DNA of 64,000 nucleotides from Fibrobacter sp. UWR3 (GTDB lineage: Bacteria > Fibrobacterota > Fibrobacteria > Fibrobacterales > Fibrobacteraceae), in NCBI RefSeq assembly GCF_900143055.1, contig NZ_FRCW01000003.1, positions 354,375 through 418,374 on the forward strand, read 5' to 3'. The stretch's first letter is position 1, and each line of letters opens with the position of its first letter. The notes under the pieces were generated by a model. It saw only the letters and a program-made list of their open reading frames with translations, ran no database searches and was not told the origin of the DNA. Below, one piece after another: positions 16,764 through 26,028 of this stretch. The position numbers and the translations under genes are program-made.

Positions 16764-18893
16764 CTAGAAATTGACCGTAACTTCGGCGGTGATAAGGTTC
16801 TTGTCGATAGAAAGTTCTTTCTTCTCGAATTCGCCAACGGCATTGATCGTCTGGTAGTCGACGCTGTTCTTGAGCATGCCGTAACGGACGGTAATGTAGG
16901 ATTCGGGAGCGATGCGGACCTTGGGGCCCGCGAGCAGGAGCATCTCGTCGACAGCCTGCACGAAGGACATCCCGACCGGAAGGCCGGTCACGCCGACGCC
17001 GAACCCGTCGCCTTCGAACTTCTTGTTAAGCATCTGCACGCCTGCCTGCAAGGCAACCGGGCCCCAGATATCGGCGGTAAGGCCGGCAACGATTCTCTGG
17101 GCGGAGCGCTTGAAGTAGGAATCCTCGGTAGTCTTCTCGAAGGAGCCCTGAACCTCGAGCTTGCGGGCGAGCGAAGGAACGAGACGGCCCACGTTCACGC
17201 CGAGGCCTGCGCCGATGGTCGTGAACTTGTTGTCGCCTTCCACTTCGCTGTACTGCGAGAAGCGGCCGTTCAGAGTGATGGCGTCGTTCCAGTCGGCATC
17301 GAGAGATACCGCGAAGCCCTTGCGGTTAGGAGTTGCACGGCCAAGCGGCATCGCGAGATTCACGGACGGGTCCATCATGAGGAGAGCCTGGGCCACTTCC
17401 ATCTTCTTCATGGTGTTCGCGTCGTAACCGTTGCGGTAGAAGTGCGCGAGCTTGAAGTTGTTGTAGAGGCGCCAGTACATGTTTTCCGAAACGGAGTTGC
17501 CCGAAAGCACGGTAGCCGTTCCCGAACTCATGAGGGTCGAAGCCGTCAGGAGGTCGGTATTGTAGACCATGAAGTAGAGGTTCTCGAGGTTACCCGAGGC
17601 GAAGCTCGATACGAGAGCCTGGTCGACATCGCCGTACAGCGCGTTTGCATTGAAGATTACGCCGTTGTTCGTGTAGTTGGGCGTGGAGGCGAGTTCGGAC
17701 CAGAACTTTTCGTCGTTCTGGAGGTAAGAGGCATTCAGGTTGAAGCCGATGCCGGAGAAGTCACCCTTCGCGAAGAGTTCTGCGTAGAAGGCGGAACCCT
17801 TCTCGTCCATGACATCAACCGTACCGCGCTCGTTGTTGATCGCATCCACGATCGTCGCCACGTAGATGACGGAGTCCATCAGGTCGCCGTACGGAGCTTC
17901 CGTAATCTTGGTGCCGAACTTGGGGCTCGGCGACATGGTCTCGGCATCGATATCCCACCAGGACATTGCGTATTCGCCGTTAATCCCGAAGGTAATCGGC
18001 AGAGACGCAAGCATCTTCTTGGAATCGAAGCCCAGCTGGAACGAAAGCACGTGGTTGTCGTCGTACATGATCGTATCGTTCAGTTCCATTTCGCGGGAAC
18101 GCGTGGAAAGACGGCGGTCAAACACGCTCACGTAGTTCGCACCGACATTCGCGCCGAACAGTTCAACACCACCACGGAGACCGTAGGCATAGCGGTCAGA
18201 CCAGTCGAAGTCGAAAAACACCTGGTCGTTCTTCTTTGCGGTGTTGCGCATACGGGAACCGGTCACCTGCGCGTAGATGTTGTCGATGGAACCCACGGCA
18301 CCGCTATGGTAGGCGGCGTTCAGGCCCTGCATCAGGCGGCGAGACGTAGTATCGAGGTTACGTGCCGCAAGAGCCTCCACGCGGTTCTGCGCGAAGATTT
18401 CGGGTTCCTGGAGGATTTCCATCTGCGGGGTGAAGATGGTGAGCGGGGAGTACGCAACACGCATGTAACCCAAGTTGAAATCCACGTGGTTGTTCAGGAT
18501 ATTGCCATCGTAGCTGAACCAGTGGCCAATCGCGGGGTTGTTGTTTTCGTCAACGCCGCTCTGCCAATCCTTGTGCAGGCGGAGCTGCACGTCGAGGCGG
18601 GTCTCGGAAGAAGGCTGGGCGAGGAACCTGAGGTTCACGTCGGTATAGCCCTGGTTTTCCTGAGTCGCGGACTGGTCGAGGAACTGGTCAGAAGAAGCCA
18701 TGGAAGTGAGAGCCCCCGCCTTGGCGGTTCCGCCCAAGCGGAGTCCGAGAATGGACTGGTTCAGAGAATCCAGCTTCTGCAAGAGGGACGTCTGCTTTTC
18801 GGCAACCGCGGCATCGCCTTCAGCGAATGCGGCGACCGCAGAGAACATCAAGGCAGATGCAAAAATGATCGAGGTCTTTTTAGTATTCATCAT
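16764..18893 (-). CDS. Outer-membrane beta-barrel protein, operon paralogue 1
   Basis: 709 aa. Signal peptide ends near AVAAFA (about residue 24), then a short coiled-coil-like stretch (KQTSLLQKLDSLNQSI). The rest alternates beta-strand segments as in a large porin-like barrel and ends VTVNF with terminal Phe. It shares with the next gene the segments YSPLTIF/LF, EPEIFAQNR versus EPQVFARKR, and P(L/N)G(R/K)ATxNR, so the two are duplicates. No plug domain, hence not a TonB receptor. Possible roles are fibre adhesion or glycan transport. ATG 18893 with GGGAGGA upstream. Confidence 0.78.
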   Translation of the reverse strand: MMNTKKTSIIFASALMFSAVAAFAEGDAAVAEKQTSLLQKLDSLNQSILGLRLGGTAKAGALTSMASSDQFLDQSATQENQGYTDVNLRFLAQPSSETRLDVQLRLHKDWQSGVDENNNPAIGHWFSYDGNILNNHVDFNLGYMRVAYSPLTIFTPQMEILQEPEIFAQNRVEALAARNLDTTSRRLMQGLNAAYHSGAVGSIDNIYAQVTGSRMRNTAKKNDQVFFDFDWSDRYAYGLRGGVELFGANVGANYVSVFDRRLSTRSREMELNDTIMYDDNHVLSFQLGFDSKKMLASLPITFGINGEYAMSWWDIDAETMSPSPKFGTKITEAPYGDLMDSVIYVATIVDAINNERGTVDVMDEKGSAFYAELFAKGDFSGIGFNLNASYLQNDEKFWSELASTPNYTNNGVIFNANALYGDVDQALVSSFASGNLENLYFMVYNTDLLTASTLMSSGTATVLSGNSVSENMYWRLYNNFKLAHFYRNGYDANTMKKMEVAQALLMMDPSVNLAMPLGRATPNRKGFAVSLDADWNDAITLNGRFSQYSEVEGDNKFTTIGAGLGVNVGRLVPSLARKLEVQGSFEKTTEDSYFKRSAQRIVAGLTADIWGPVALQAGVQMLNKKFEGDGFGVGVTGLPVGMSFVQAVDEMLLLAGPKVRIAPESYITVRYGMLKNSVDYQTINAVGEFEKKELSIDKNLITAEVTVNF

Positions 18894-18908
18894 TTTTCAT
18901 TCCTCCCA

Positions 18909-21251
18909 TTAAAATTCCACGTTAATGGAGGCTTCAACAATAGTTTGTGAGAACTTGCTGGTGAACTCGGTCGGCCAACCGGCATCCCCCTTCACGTTCT
19001 CCGCATAAACAGGCAGGTTCACAGCAGCATCCGGGTCACCGAGGGCGGTATTGTAGGTATTCTCAACCGTAACCATACCGAAATTCAGGGAGAGCCAAGC
19101 GTTCTTGTCGAGCGTGTAGTCGAGACCGACCATCCACTGCATCTGCTTGCCCTTGACCATCGGGGCCGTCATAGCGATAGGAGCGTATTCAACCTGGGAC
19201 TGTTTCTGCTGGCCATCGTTCAGTTCCATGTTGATCATCTGGAAGCCGGCGGTAATGCCCAGGCGCGGCAGGTACTGCACGTAGATGCCGGCGTTGATGA
19301 AGTCCGTCTTCATTTCGGCAGTGCCGTCAAGCACGGCGGGCGTAATGCCATCGGCGGAGAGGTCCATGCGGCCGACCGTCGGGTCGAAATCCATCGTACG
19401 TTCGGTATGCTTGAAGGAGCCCGAGATTTCGAGCGGCTTCGAGAAACCGAGAACCTTGAACACGTCCACCTTCAGGCCGCCACCGTATTCCGTATAAGAA
19501 ACATCGGTAAACCCGAAGAGCGGGGACACCTGCGTGTAGATGCCGAACAGGCCCTGGGCTTCGAGCCAGTCACCTGCGTTGGCAATCACGGTTGCACGGC
19601 CACCTTCACGGTTGGCGGTCGCCTTGCCGTTCGGGAGCACCATCTGGATTGCAGGGTCGGCCATCGCATTCAGGAGGGCGATCTGGGCCTTCGAGTAAAC
19701 GTTACCCGTCCAGGAGTTCTTGTTGTACGGGGCGATGTTGTAGCTGTCGGACTGGCCCTTGTTCTTGAACGCGTTGTCGTCCGTCTTGAGGGAACGGGCA
19801 ACCGGGGAGAACTTCGGCGCAAAGTTGTAGAGAGCGTCGAACGTGGTGTAGAGCGGGGAGTTCACGCTGTACTTCACAGTCTCGCCGTCGTAGTCGGAAT
19901 TCTGCACGCGCTGCGCGAAGAACTTGGGCGACTGGGCAAGGTTGTTGAACCAGAGGCTGTCGTTGAACACCACATCGCCCACCAGGCGCACGCCCCAGGA
20001 GTCGGTCTTGTAACCGGCATTGAGGGTGGCGTTGAGGGCCACGCCGCTCTTGGTTTCCTTCTCGGAAACATTCTTGACTACCGCATTGCCCGTCTCGTCA
20101 ACCACGATGTATTCGAGAACGCCGTCAGCGTCCATGTCAATTCCGAGAGCCGCCGGATCGTCGGCCGTCGTGTAGACAAAGCTCAGTTCTCTCTTGTAGT
20201 TGTCGTCCATCGACATGGCGAATTCTGCCGTAGCATCCAAGATGAGGTTCTTGTTGTTCATCATGCCGGCAACGTCGCCACCCACGCGGCCCGCGAGGAT
20301 AAGCGTCTTCTGCGGGTCAAGCTCGAACGGGTTGATATCAGAGATAAGGAGATCCTTCGTCGGGTCGGTCGTAAGCTGGCCGTCCTGGTCGGGGTCGAAG
20401 TAGCGGTAGGTGTACGTGTAGGAATCCTCGTTGTCGAAGATGTACATCATGGTACCGCCCAAGTAGGCGTTCTTCTTCAGCGGGAGGAGTTCCAGGTTAC
20501 CTGCCAAGAGGAACTTGTCGGTGTTGGCGGCCTGCGTAGCACCCGGCACCGAGTCGTTCGGGAGGATGTTGCCTTCCGCACCGGAGAGGTCGAGCATCTG
20601 CGCACGGTTCACGCGGGCGAAGAGGCCTTCCACACGCACCTGGCCGAAGATATCGTTCAGGTCGGCGCGGAACTGCAGGTTCACACCCTGGAGGTTACGC
20701 TGGTTGCCCTCGAGCAGCTGCTGCTTTTCGGCCATGTGGCGCTTGCGGGCGAACACCTGGGGTTCGTACATGATGTCCACATCCGGGGCGAACAACGTAA
20801 GCGGAGAGTACTGCTGGCGGAAGTCACCCACAACCCAGTAGAAGTTGTTGCCAATCTGGCCTTCGACATTGAGCCAGGGCACCTCGATAATCTTTGCCGC
20901 AGAAGCGAAGTAGTCCTGCATGCCCGCGTAAAGGCGCAGCATCGCATTCGCACGGACGCTTTCCCAGGGGCGGAAGCCGAAGTTGAAGTCGGCGTTCACG
21001 AACTCGTCCCTTTCGGTATCGGGCATGATGTTCTTGCCGTACGTATCCTGGTCGGTATTGAAGTAAGATGCCTGCGCGACACCGCGAACGGCACCGGTCA
21101 CTTCGAGCCCGCGATGGGCATTGGCGGAATCCACCTTGCTTGCGAGCATTTCCTGGTTGTCGGCCACGGATGCGGCAGCGACTCCGGTCGAAAGCGCAAG
21201 GGCTGTCAAAGTTCTAGTAATCATTTTTGAAGCACTTTTATTGAAATTCAT
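18909..21251 (-). CDS. Outer-membrane beta-barrel protein, operon paralogue 2
   Basis: 780 aa. Signal peptide about 1-27 (ending GVAAASVA). A large barrel rich in Asp/Asn turns, with an acidic DPDQDGQLTTDP stretch (about 287-298) that resembles a calcium-binding loop. It ends ASINVEF with terminal Phe. Related to the 709-aa neighbour through YSPLTLFAPDVDIMYEP and the C-terminal GGGLKVDVFK...LEISGSFKHTE region. Overlapping function in a surface complex is inferred from tight spacing: 15 nt to the next gene and 18 nt from the previous one. Confidence 0.78.
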   Translation of the reverse strand: MNFNKSASKMITRTLTALALSTGVAAASVADNQEMLASKVDSANAHRGLEVTGAVRGVAQASYFNTDQDTYGKNIMPDTERDEFVNADFNFGFRPWESVRANAMLRLYAGMQDYFASAAKIIEVPWLNVEGQIGNNFYWVVGDFRQQYSPLTLFAPDVDIMYEPQVFARKRHMAEKQQLLEGNQRNLQGVNLQFRADLNDIFGQVRVEGLFARVNRAQMLDLSGAEGNILPNDSVPGATQAANTDKFLLAGNLELLPLKKNAYLGGTMMYIFDNEDSYTYTYRYFDPDQDGQLTTDPTKDLLISDINPFELDPQKTLILAGRVGGDVAGMMNNKNLILDATAEFAMSMDDNYKRELSFVYTTADDPAALGIDMDADGVLEYIVVDETGNAVVKNVSEKETKSGVALNATLNAGYKTDSWGVRLVGDVVFNDSLWFNNLAQSPKFFAQRVQNSDYDGETVKYSVNSPLYTTFDALYNFAPKFSPVARSLKTDDNAFKNKGQSDSYNIAPYNKNSWTGNVYSKAQIALLNAMADPAIQMVLPNGKATANREGGRATVIANAGDWLEAQGLFGIYTQVSPLFGFTDVSYTEYGGGLKVDVFKVLGFSKPLEISGSFKHTERTMDFDPTVGRMDLSADGITPAVLDGTAEMKTDFINAGIYVQYLPRLGITAGFQMINMELNDGQQKQSQVEYAPIAMTAPMVKGKQMQWMVGLDYTLDKNAWLSLNFGMVTVENTYNTALGDPDAAVNLPVYAENVKGDAGWPTEFTSKFSQTIVEASINVEF

Positions 21252-21269
21252 ACTCTTATCGCGCCTCCA

Positions 21270-23789
21270 TTAGAACCATACTTTAGTTTCGGCGGTAATG
21301 TAATGACCGGTCCAGTCATTATCAGGTTCCGTCTCGTCGGAGTGTGTAGCCCACTTGTAACGGAAGTGGATACCGGCACGATCAGCAAAGTTCCAGTCGA
21401 AACCGAGACCGAGGGCCGTTTCGAGGTAGTTAATCGGGGCCTTGCGGAAGTACATCGTAGAGACGTCGTTGAAGTAGGGCTTCGTCTTCGCGATGGTGTT
21501 CGTCGCGTAGTCGATGATGTAGCCGTATTCAGAACGGAACGTTTCGAGGCCGAGGATACCCACGAGGTGGAAGGTCGGCGTGAGGGCGATAGCCGGTTCA
21601 AGCTGGCCGTAGAAGCTCCACAGGAGCATGTCGCTCTGGGATTCGCTGTAGGCAAGCGGGGCAATCGTCTTCGAGACACCGGAGATGGAGGCGTAGCCGC
21701 TCATCACGATGTTCTTTTCGGTACCGAACCAGTGGCCGATATCGTAACCGCCCGCGAGGGAGAGGTAGCTGGACCACTTGGTGTGGCTCGGGATAACCGT
21801 ATCCTGGATCTGCTTCGCGTCTTCGTAGGCGACGAAGGTTTCCCACATTTCCCAGGTACCGCCACGGAGGCCACCCTGCTGACGGGTCATCTTGACGCCG
21901 ACACCCGGAGTGAGCACACCGGCACGTTCGATATAGCCGTTGGCGCGGGCGCCCGCGTTACCGGAGTCCGCCCAGAAGAGCGGCTTGTGCTTGGTCCAGG
22001 AGTTCGTGGATTCCCAGAGGTTACGGCCGTTCAGGCGGTAGTTGAAGAGGAGCACGTCGTCGCCGTCTTCGATCTGGCTGTGCAGGCCGTACTGGATGTC
22101 CAGGTGACCGCGGTTGAATTCGGGTTCGATCTTCAGGTTGATACCCGCCATGTTAGGAGCATAGCGCATAGAACCGGAGTTGAGGGCGAATTCATCCTTG
22201 CGCCAGGCGAGGAAGCGGGAGGGGTTGCTCATGGAGAACGGAGAGTAGAAGTCCTTCGGGAGGAAGATGGCCTCGAGGGTCATCGGCCAGCCTTCGAGGT
22301 ACTTGCTCTGGGCCTTCACGTACACACCGACCTGCGGGGTGCTCCATTCGGTATCGTAGGAGCCCTTCTCGTAGCCGGAAATATCCTTTGCGCCGGTAGC
22401 CTTGTAGAACTTGAGCGAGTCGGTCATGCTCAAGGCCACATCGGCCATCAAGTAGAACTTCGGAGTGATGTTGCCCTTGAAGTCAATGGAGGCAACGTGC
22501 GTATTCATAACGTACGGGTCAACGCTCAGGGCGTTGTACTGGCCGTAGAATTCAGGCTCGTAGATAACGGCCTCGTCGAACACGACGCCCATGTAGTTGA
22601 GGCCGACCGAGAGGTTGTCCGCAATCTTGTTCTTGGCGAGGCGGCCATGGTACACGGCACCGCGCAGGTCGTAGTCACCGGACATTTCAAGTTCGCCCGG
22701 CTGGCCACCGTACATACGCAGACCGTCGCGGGTACCCACGTCCATGTCGGCAGGCTGCGACACCATCGCCTGGGCGGTCATGTCGAAGGGCAGCTGGTAG
22801 GCGCTCACGAACACGCCACCGAAGGAGCGGTTGGTCCAGAAGGCGCGGCCGCCTTCCTTCACCGGCTTGAAGACCTTTTCCTTGTAGTAGGTGCTCACAG
22901 TCTTTTCGTCTTCGAAGGTTTCGTACACCCAGGCGAAGCGCGGCATGGTTTCGCGTTCCCACATGGTAAGGGGAGAAGAGTTCGCCCAGATAACGCCACC
23001 CGCCGTAACGTAGGCGCCAAAGACGCCCGCGCGGATGTCGATACCGAAGTTCATTTCTTCATCGACAGTGGAGGAGTAGTAGTCGGTGGAGTGGTCGAAC
23101 AGCACGCGCTCGTTAGAGGTGGGCACGGCGGTCGGCTGGGAACCCAGGTTGTTGCTGAACAGGCCCGAGAGGTCGAACGGGAAGGTGAAGTTCGTCCAGA
23201 GGGTCATGTAGGAGTTCGGCATGGCGACGACGTTCGCCTTGAAGATAGCGTCGACAGCGAGGCGCGCCTTGTCGGAGGCAAGGAGGGCCGGAGCATCGGG
23301 ATAGCTGAAGTTCTTGAGGCGGAAGGCCATGAAGCCCGAAACCGCGAGGGGCGCGTCATCCTTGCCCATCATGGTGGATTCGAGGTTCTCGGCGATGCCA
23401 TCCAGGTTGTTCTCGATGGTGTTCATCTGCTCGTCGGCAGAAAGCGTCGCCGGAGCGCCGACCACGGGAGAAGGACCGGCCACCGGAGCGGCAGATGCAA
23501 ATTCCTTCTTGGGGGCTTCCTCGGGTGCCGGTTCGGCTGCAGCAGTCTCTTCGGCAGCGGGTTCCTCGGCGGCGGCCTCCTCTACAGGGGCCTCCTCGGC
23601 GGGAGCGGCTTCTTCGGCAGGGGCAGATTCCTCAGCGGCGGCTTCCTCTACAGGAGCGGCCTCTTCGGCAGGGGCGGATTCTTCCACGGCCTCAGTTTCA
23701 GGTGCGCTTGCCTCGGGGGATTCCTCCTCCTGGGCAAAGGCAAGGGAAGTGCAAAGCAAAGTCGTAAAGAGTAACGGTAATTTGCGCAT
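21270..23789 (-). CDS. Outer-membrane barrel protein with long acidic Ala/Glu/Pro N-terminal region
   Basis: 839 aa. Signal peptide about 1-19 (ending TSLAFA). Residues 20-95 are repeats of PAEEAAP, VEEAAAEE and similar, likely an extended periplasmic spacer. Residues 120-150 are helical (ADEQMNTIENNLDGIAENL). The remainder is a large barrel ending TAETKVWF with terminal Phe. It contains SPLTMWERE, the counterpart of the YSPLT segment of the two downstream paralogues, so all three probably share ancestry. It could anchor to peptidoglycan or a periplasmic partner through the N-terminal region. Starts 9 nt after the CBM-like gene. Confidence 0.78.
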   Translation of the reverse strand: MRKLPLLFTTLLCTSLAFAQEEESPEASAPETEAVEESAPAEEAAPVEEAAAEESAPAEEAAPAEEAPVEEAAAEEPAAEETAAAEPAPEEAPKKEFASAAPVAGPSPVVGAPATLSADEQMNTIENNLDGIAENLESTMMGKDDAPLAVSGFMAFRLKNFSYPDAPALLASDKARLAVDAIFKANVVAMPNSYMTLWTNFTFPFDLSGLFSNNLGSQPTAVPTSNERVLFDHSTDYYSSTVDEEMNFGIDIRAGVFGAYVTAGGVIWANSSPLTMWERETMPRFAWVYETFEDEKTVSTYYKEKVFKPVKEGGRAFWTNRSFGGVFVSAYQLPFDMTAQAMVSQPADMDVGTRDGLRMYGGQPGELEMSGDYDLRGAVYHGRLAKNKIADNLSVGLNYMGVVFDEAVIYEPEFYGQYNALSVDPYVMNTHVASIDFKGNITPKFYLMADVALSMTDSLKFYKATGAKDISGYEKGSYDTEWSTPQVGVYVKAQSKYLEGWPMTLEAIFLPKDFYSPFSMSNPSRFLAWRKDEFALNSGSMRYAPNMAGINLKIEPEFNRGHLDIQYGLHSQIEDGDDVLLFNYRLNGRNLWESTNSWTKHKPLFWADSGNAGARANGYIERAGVLTPGVGVKMTRQQGGLRGGTWEMWETFVAYEDAKQIQDTVIPSHTKWSSYLSLAGGYDIGHWFGTEKNIVMSGYASISGVSKTIAPLAYSESQSDMLLWSFYGQLEPAIALTPTFHLVGILGLETFRSEYGYIIDYATNTIAKTKPYFNDVSTMYFRKAPINYLETALGLGFDWNFADRAGIHFRYKWATHSDETEPDNDWTGHYITAETKVWF

Positions 23790-23798
23790 GGGGACCTC

Positions 23799-24536
23799 TT
23801 AAATTGCGTTGCGGAACGGGTAGTTGGACGGGCCTTCGTAGGCCTTGCCCTGCTTCTTGATTACGATATCGTCAATCCAGACCTTGAAGGCCTCGTTCTC
23901 GTCCTTGCGGACTTCAAGACGGAAACCCTTGAAGTTCGACCAGGCGAACGGGAGCATGACTTCACGCGTGTTCTTCGCATCCCAGTACACACCCGTCATG
24001 CCGAACAGCTTGAGCGGGATGCTGAAATGCTTCCATTCCGTGGTAATTTCACCAAGGCTCTTGGAGCGGAGCTTCACCTGCAGGGATTCGCCGTTGCTCT
24101 TCACGCCGTCATCGACGAGCACGAACAGTGCGTTTTCGCCACCCTTGTCGCCCTTGATCCAGAACTCGAGGACACCTTCTTCCAGGTACGGGGTCAGGTC
24201 CACGGAACCGGCGATACAGATGGCCACGCCGGAGTAGTCGCTCGCGATAAGCTCGATTTCCATGGAAAGAGCGCCTTCCATGGCGTACTTGTCGGTGAGA
24301 ATCGGTTCGGGGTTCTCGCGCGGGTACTGGTAGGTGTATCCACCGCCGCGGGGAATGGCTTCGCGCATAACGACGCTTACCACGTCCTTGTCCGGACGGA
24401 AGGGTTTGGCCTCGCGCGTGACGAAGCGGGAATTGTCCCTATCCCTGTAATCGCTGAAAGAAGCAAAGGAGAAAGACGCAAGAAGGAGTGAGCCCACGGC
24501 ACACTTCCAGATGATGGTCTGCAGATGTGATTTCAT
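23799..24536 (-). CDS. Exported CBM/CIA30-like beta-sandwich protein, first gene of the surface operon
   Basis: 245 aa from ATG 24536 (GGAG upstream). Signal peptide about 1-25 (ending FSFA). Residues 70-235 look like a galactose-binding-fold domain: YSGVAICIAGSVDLTPYL, LEFWIKGDKGGENALFVLV, WKHFSIPL and GFRLEVRKDENEAFKVWIDDIVI. This strand pattern, ending in W(I/L)DDI, is typical of CBM11/CIA30-type modules that bind polysaccharide. No catalytic domain. It leads an operon of outer-membrane proteins, so a substrate-capture role is plausible. ATG 24536 rather than the upstream ATG because only the shorter form begins with a normal signal peptide. Confidence 0.75.
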   Translation of the reverse strand: MKSHLQTIIWKCAVGSLLLASFSFASFSDYRDRDNSRFVTREAKPFRPDKDVVSVVMREAIPRGGGYTYQYPRENPEPILTDKYAMEGALSMEIELIASDYSGVAICIAGSVDLTPYLEEGVLEFWIKGDKGGENALFVLVDDGVKSNGESLQVKLRSKSLGEITTEWKHFSIPLKLFGMTGVYWDAKNTREVMLPFAWSNFKGFRLEVRKDENEAFKVWIDDIVIKKQGKAYEGPSNYPFRNAI

Positions 24537-24623
24537 AAGATACAAGATCTCCAAATTCAATGGCAACAATATAACTTGTTTTTAGGGGGTTGTTTTTCGA
24601 AAAAAAACAAAATGGGTTTACAG

Positions 24624-24654
24624 ATGTACCCAAACGGGGCAAAATGTACCCAAA
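24624..24654. promoter_or_regulatory. Phased direct repeats, candidate operator
   Basis: ATGTACCCAAA occurs at 24624-24634 and 24644-24654, exactly 20 bp apart (two helical turns), with a related GTTTACCCAA at about 24690. They lie between the divergent surface operon and the GH5 lipoprotein gene. A shared regulator site is inferred. Confidence 0.45.
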
Positions 24655-24783
24655 ATCGCTAATTTTCGCATTTTTGACGAAAATCACACGTTTACCCAAG
24701 TAACCGAATTATTAAAAAAAAAGCAATCTTCGGCCATAAATATGTCTAAATTATCCATGTAAACAGCAACCGGAAGGTTTCCC

Positions 24784-25962
24784 ATGAAGTTTTTCAAGTT
24801 TCTAGCCCCCATTACCGCAGCGTTCCTCCTGGCCAGCTGTTCTTCCGGCGACAGCGGATTGAACAAGGCCGACGAAGACGGCAACGGAAGCGGGCTCAAC
24901 CGCACGAAGGTCGACTACTCCAAGGGCCGCGCCATGAACCAGAGGCTCGGGCGCGGCATCAACATGGGCAACTCGTGGGAATCCACGGGTACCGGAGCAA
25001 ACGCCGACTGCGGGTGGGGCAACTGCCTCAAGGACGAGGACCTCCAGATAGTGAAGGCCGCCGGATTCAACTCCGTGCGCATTCCCGTACGCTGGGAAAG
25101 CGACGTCGACATCGCGAACACCATCGACCCGCAGCGCCTCGCCGGAGTCAAGGAAGACATCCAGCTTGCGAACAGCCTCGGCATGCCCGTTATCGTCAAC
25201 TTCCACCACCACCAGGACATGAACAACGCCGCGGCAAACGTCGAGAACGACCCGGAATCGTTCCAGGCGGAACTGCAGAAGTTCGTCACCATGTGGACGC
25301 AGGTGGCGGCAGCCCTGAACAGCATCCCGGACGACATGATTGTGTTCGAAATCATGAACGAACCGCACGATATCAAGAAGAGCTCCACGGTGAACGAAAT
25401 CATGACGGCATCCTACAACGCCATCCGCGCGGTGGCCCCGACAAAGACCATCATGTTCGAGGGGAACGGCTACTCCAAGTTCGCCGAAATCAAGAAACTC
25501 GACCTTCCCAAGGACGACGGCAACATCATCGTGAGCGGGCACTACTACGAGCCCTACGGATACACGCACCAGGGCACCGCTACCATGTACCCCTGCGGAA
25601 CGGGAATTACCGGATCGGACCTGAGCAAGATTGCGAAAGACTTCAAGGCATACGTGGATAGCGCCATCGCGTACTTCCCCGACGTGGACGGAGTGCACGG
25701 GGTTCCCATGAACCTGGGCGAGTTCGGCGCCATCGGCCGTACCGGGTCGAAATGCGCAACCGAAGCGCCGAGCGAAGCCTCCCGCGCGCAGTGGGCCGAC
25801 TACGTCATCAGGGCAGCCGAGAAATACGGCATCAGCTGGCACTACTGGGCCTACGGAAAGACGAGCGGGTTCCAGGCATACGACCAGGATGCAGGCGACT
25901 GGTTCCCCGAGATGAAAAAGGTCTTTGACGCCTATACCGTAAAGGCCTTCCCGGCAATCTAG
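24784..25962 (+). CDS. Lipoprotein endoglucanase, glycoside hydrolase family 5
   Basis: 392 aa. Lipobox LASC gives acyl-Cys19, and a short Gly/Asp/Asn linker runs to about 40. GH5 barrel about 50-385: GINMGNSWES, VRIPVRW, NFHHHQDM, acid/base Glu193 in FEIMNEPHD, and nucleophile Glu313 in MNLGEFG; WHYWAYG lies near the end. The typical reaction is retaining hydrolysis of beta-1,4-glucan. Membrane-anchored, in contrast to the secreted GH5 at 11979. Divergent from the six-gene surface operon and possibly co-regulated through the phased repeats. The SD-like GGAAGG lies 7 nt before ATG 24784. Confidence 0.93.
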   Translation: MKFFKFLAPITAAFLLASCSSGDSGLNKADEDGNGSGLNRTKVDYSKGRAMNQRLGRGINMGNSWESTGTGANADCGWGNCLKDEDLQIVKAAGFNSVRIPVRWESDVDIANTIDPQRLAGVKEDIQLANSLGMPVIVNFHHHQDMNNAAANVENDPESFQAELQKFVTMWTQVAAALNSIPDDMIVFEIMNEPHDIKKSSTVNEIMTASYNAIRAVAPTKTIMFEGNGYSKFAEIKKLDLPKDDGNIIVSGHYYEPYGYTHQGTATMYPCGTGITGSDLSKIAKDFKAYVDSAIAYFPDVDGVHGVPMNLGEFGAIGRTGSKCATEAPSEASRAQWADYVIRAAEKYGISWHYWAYGKTSGFQAYDQDAGDWFPEMKKVFDAYTVKAFPAI

Positions 25963-26028
25963 TTTTAATTTGTTCTAGAATCTATTGCAAAGATTTCTTG
26001 TAAAAAAAAGTTGCAAACCATCGAATGG

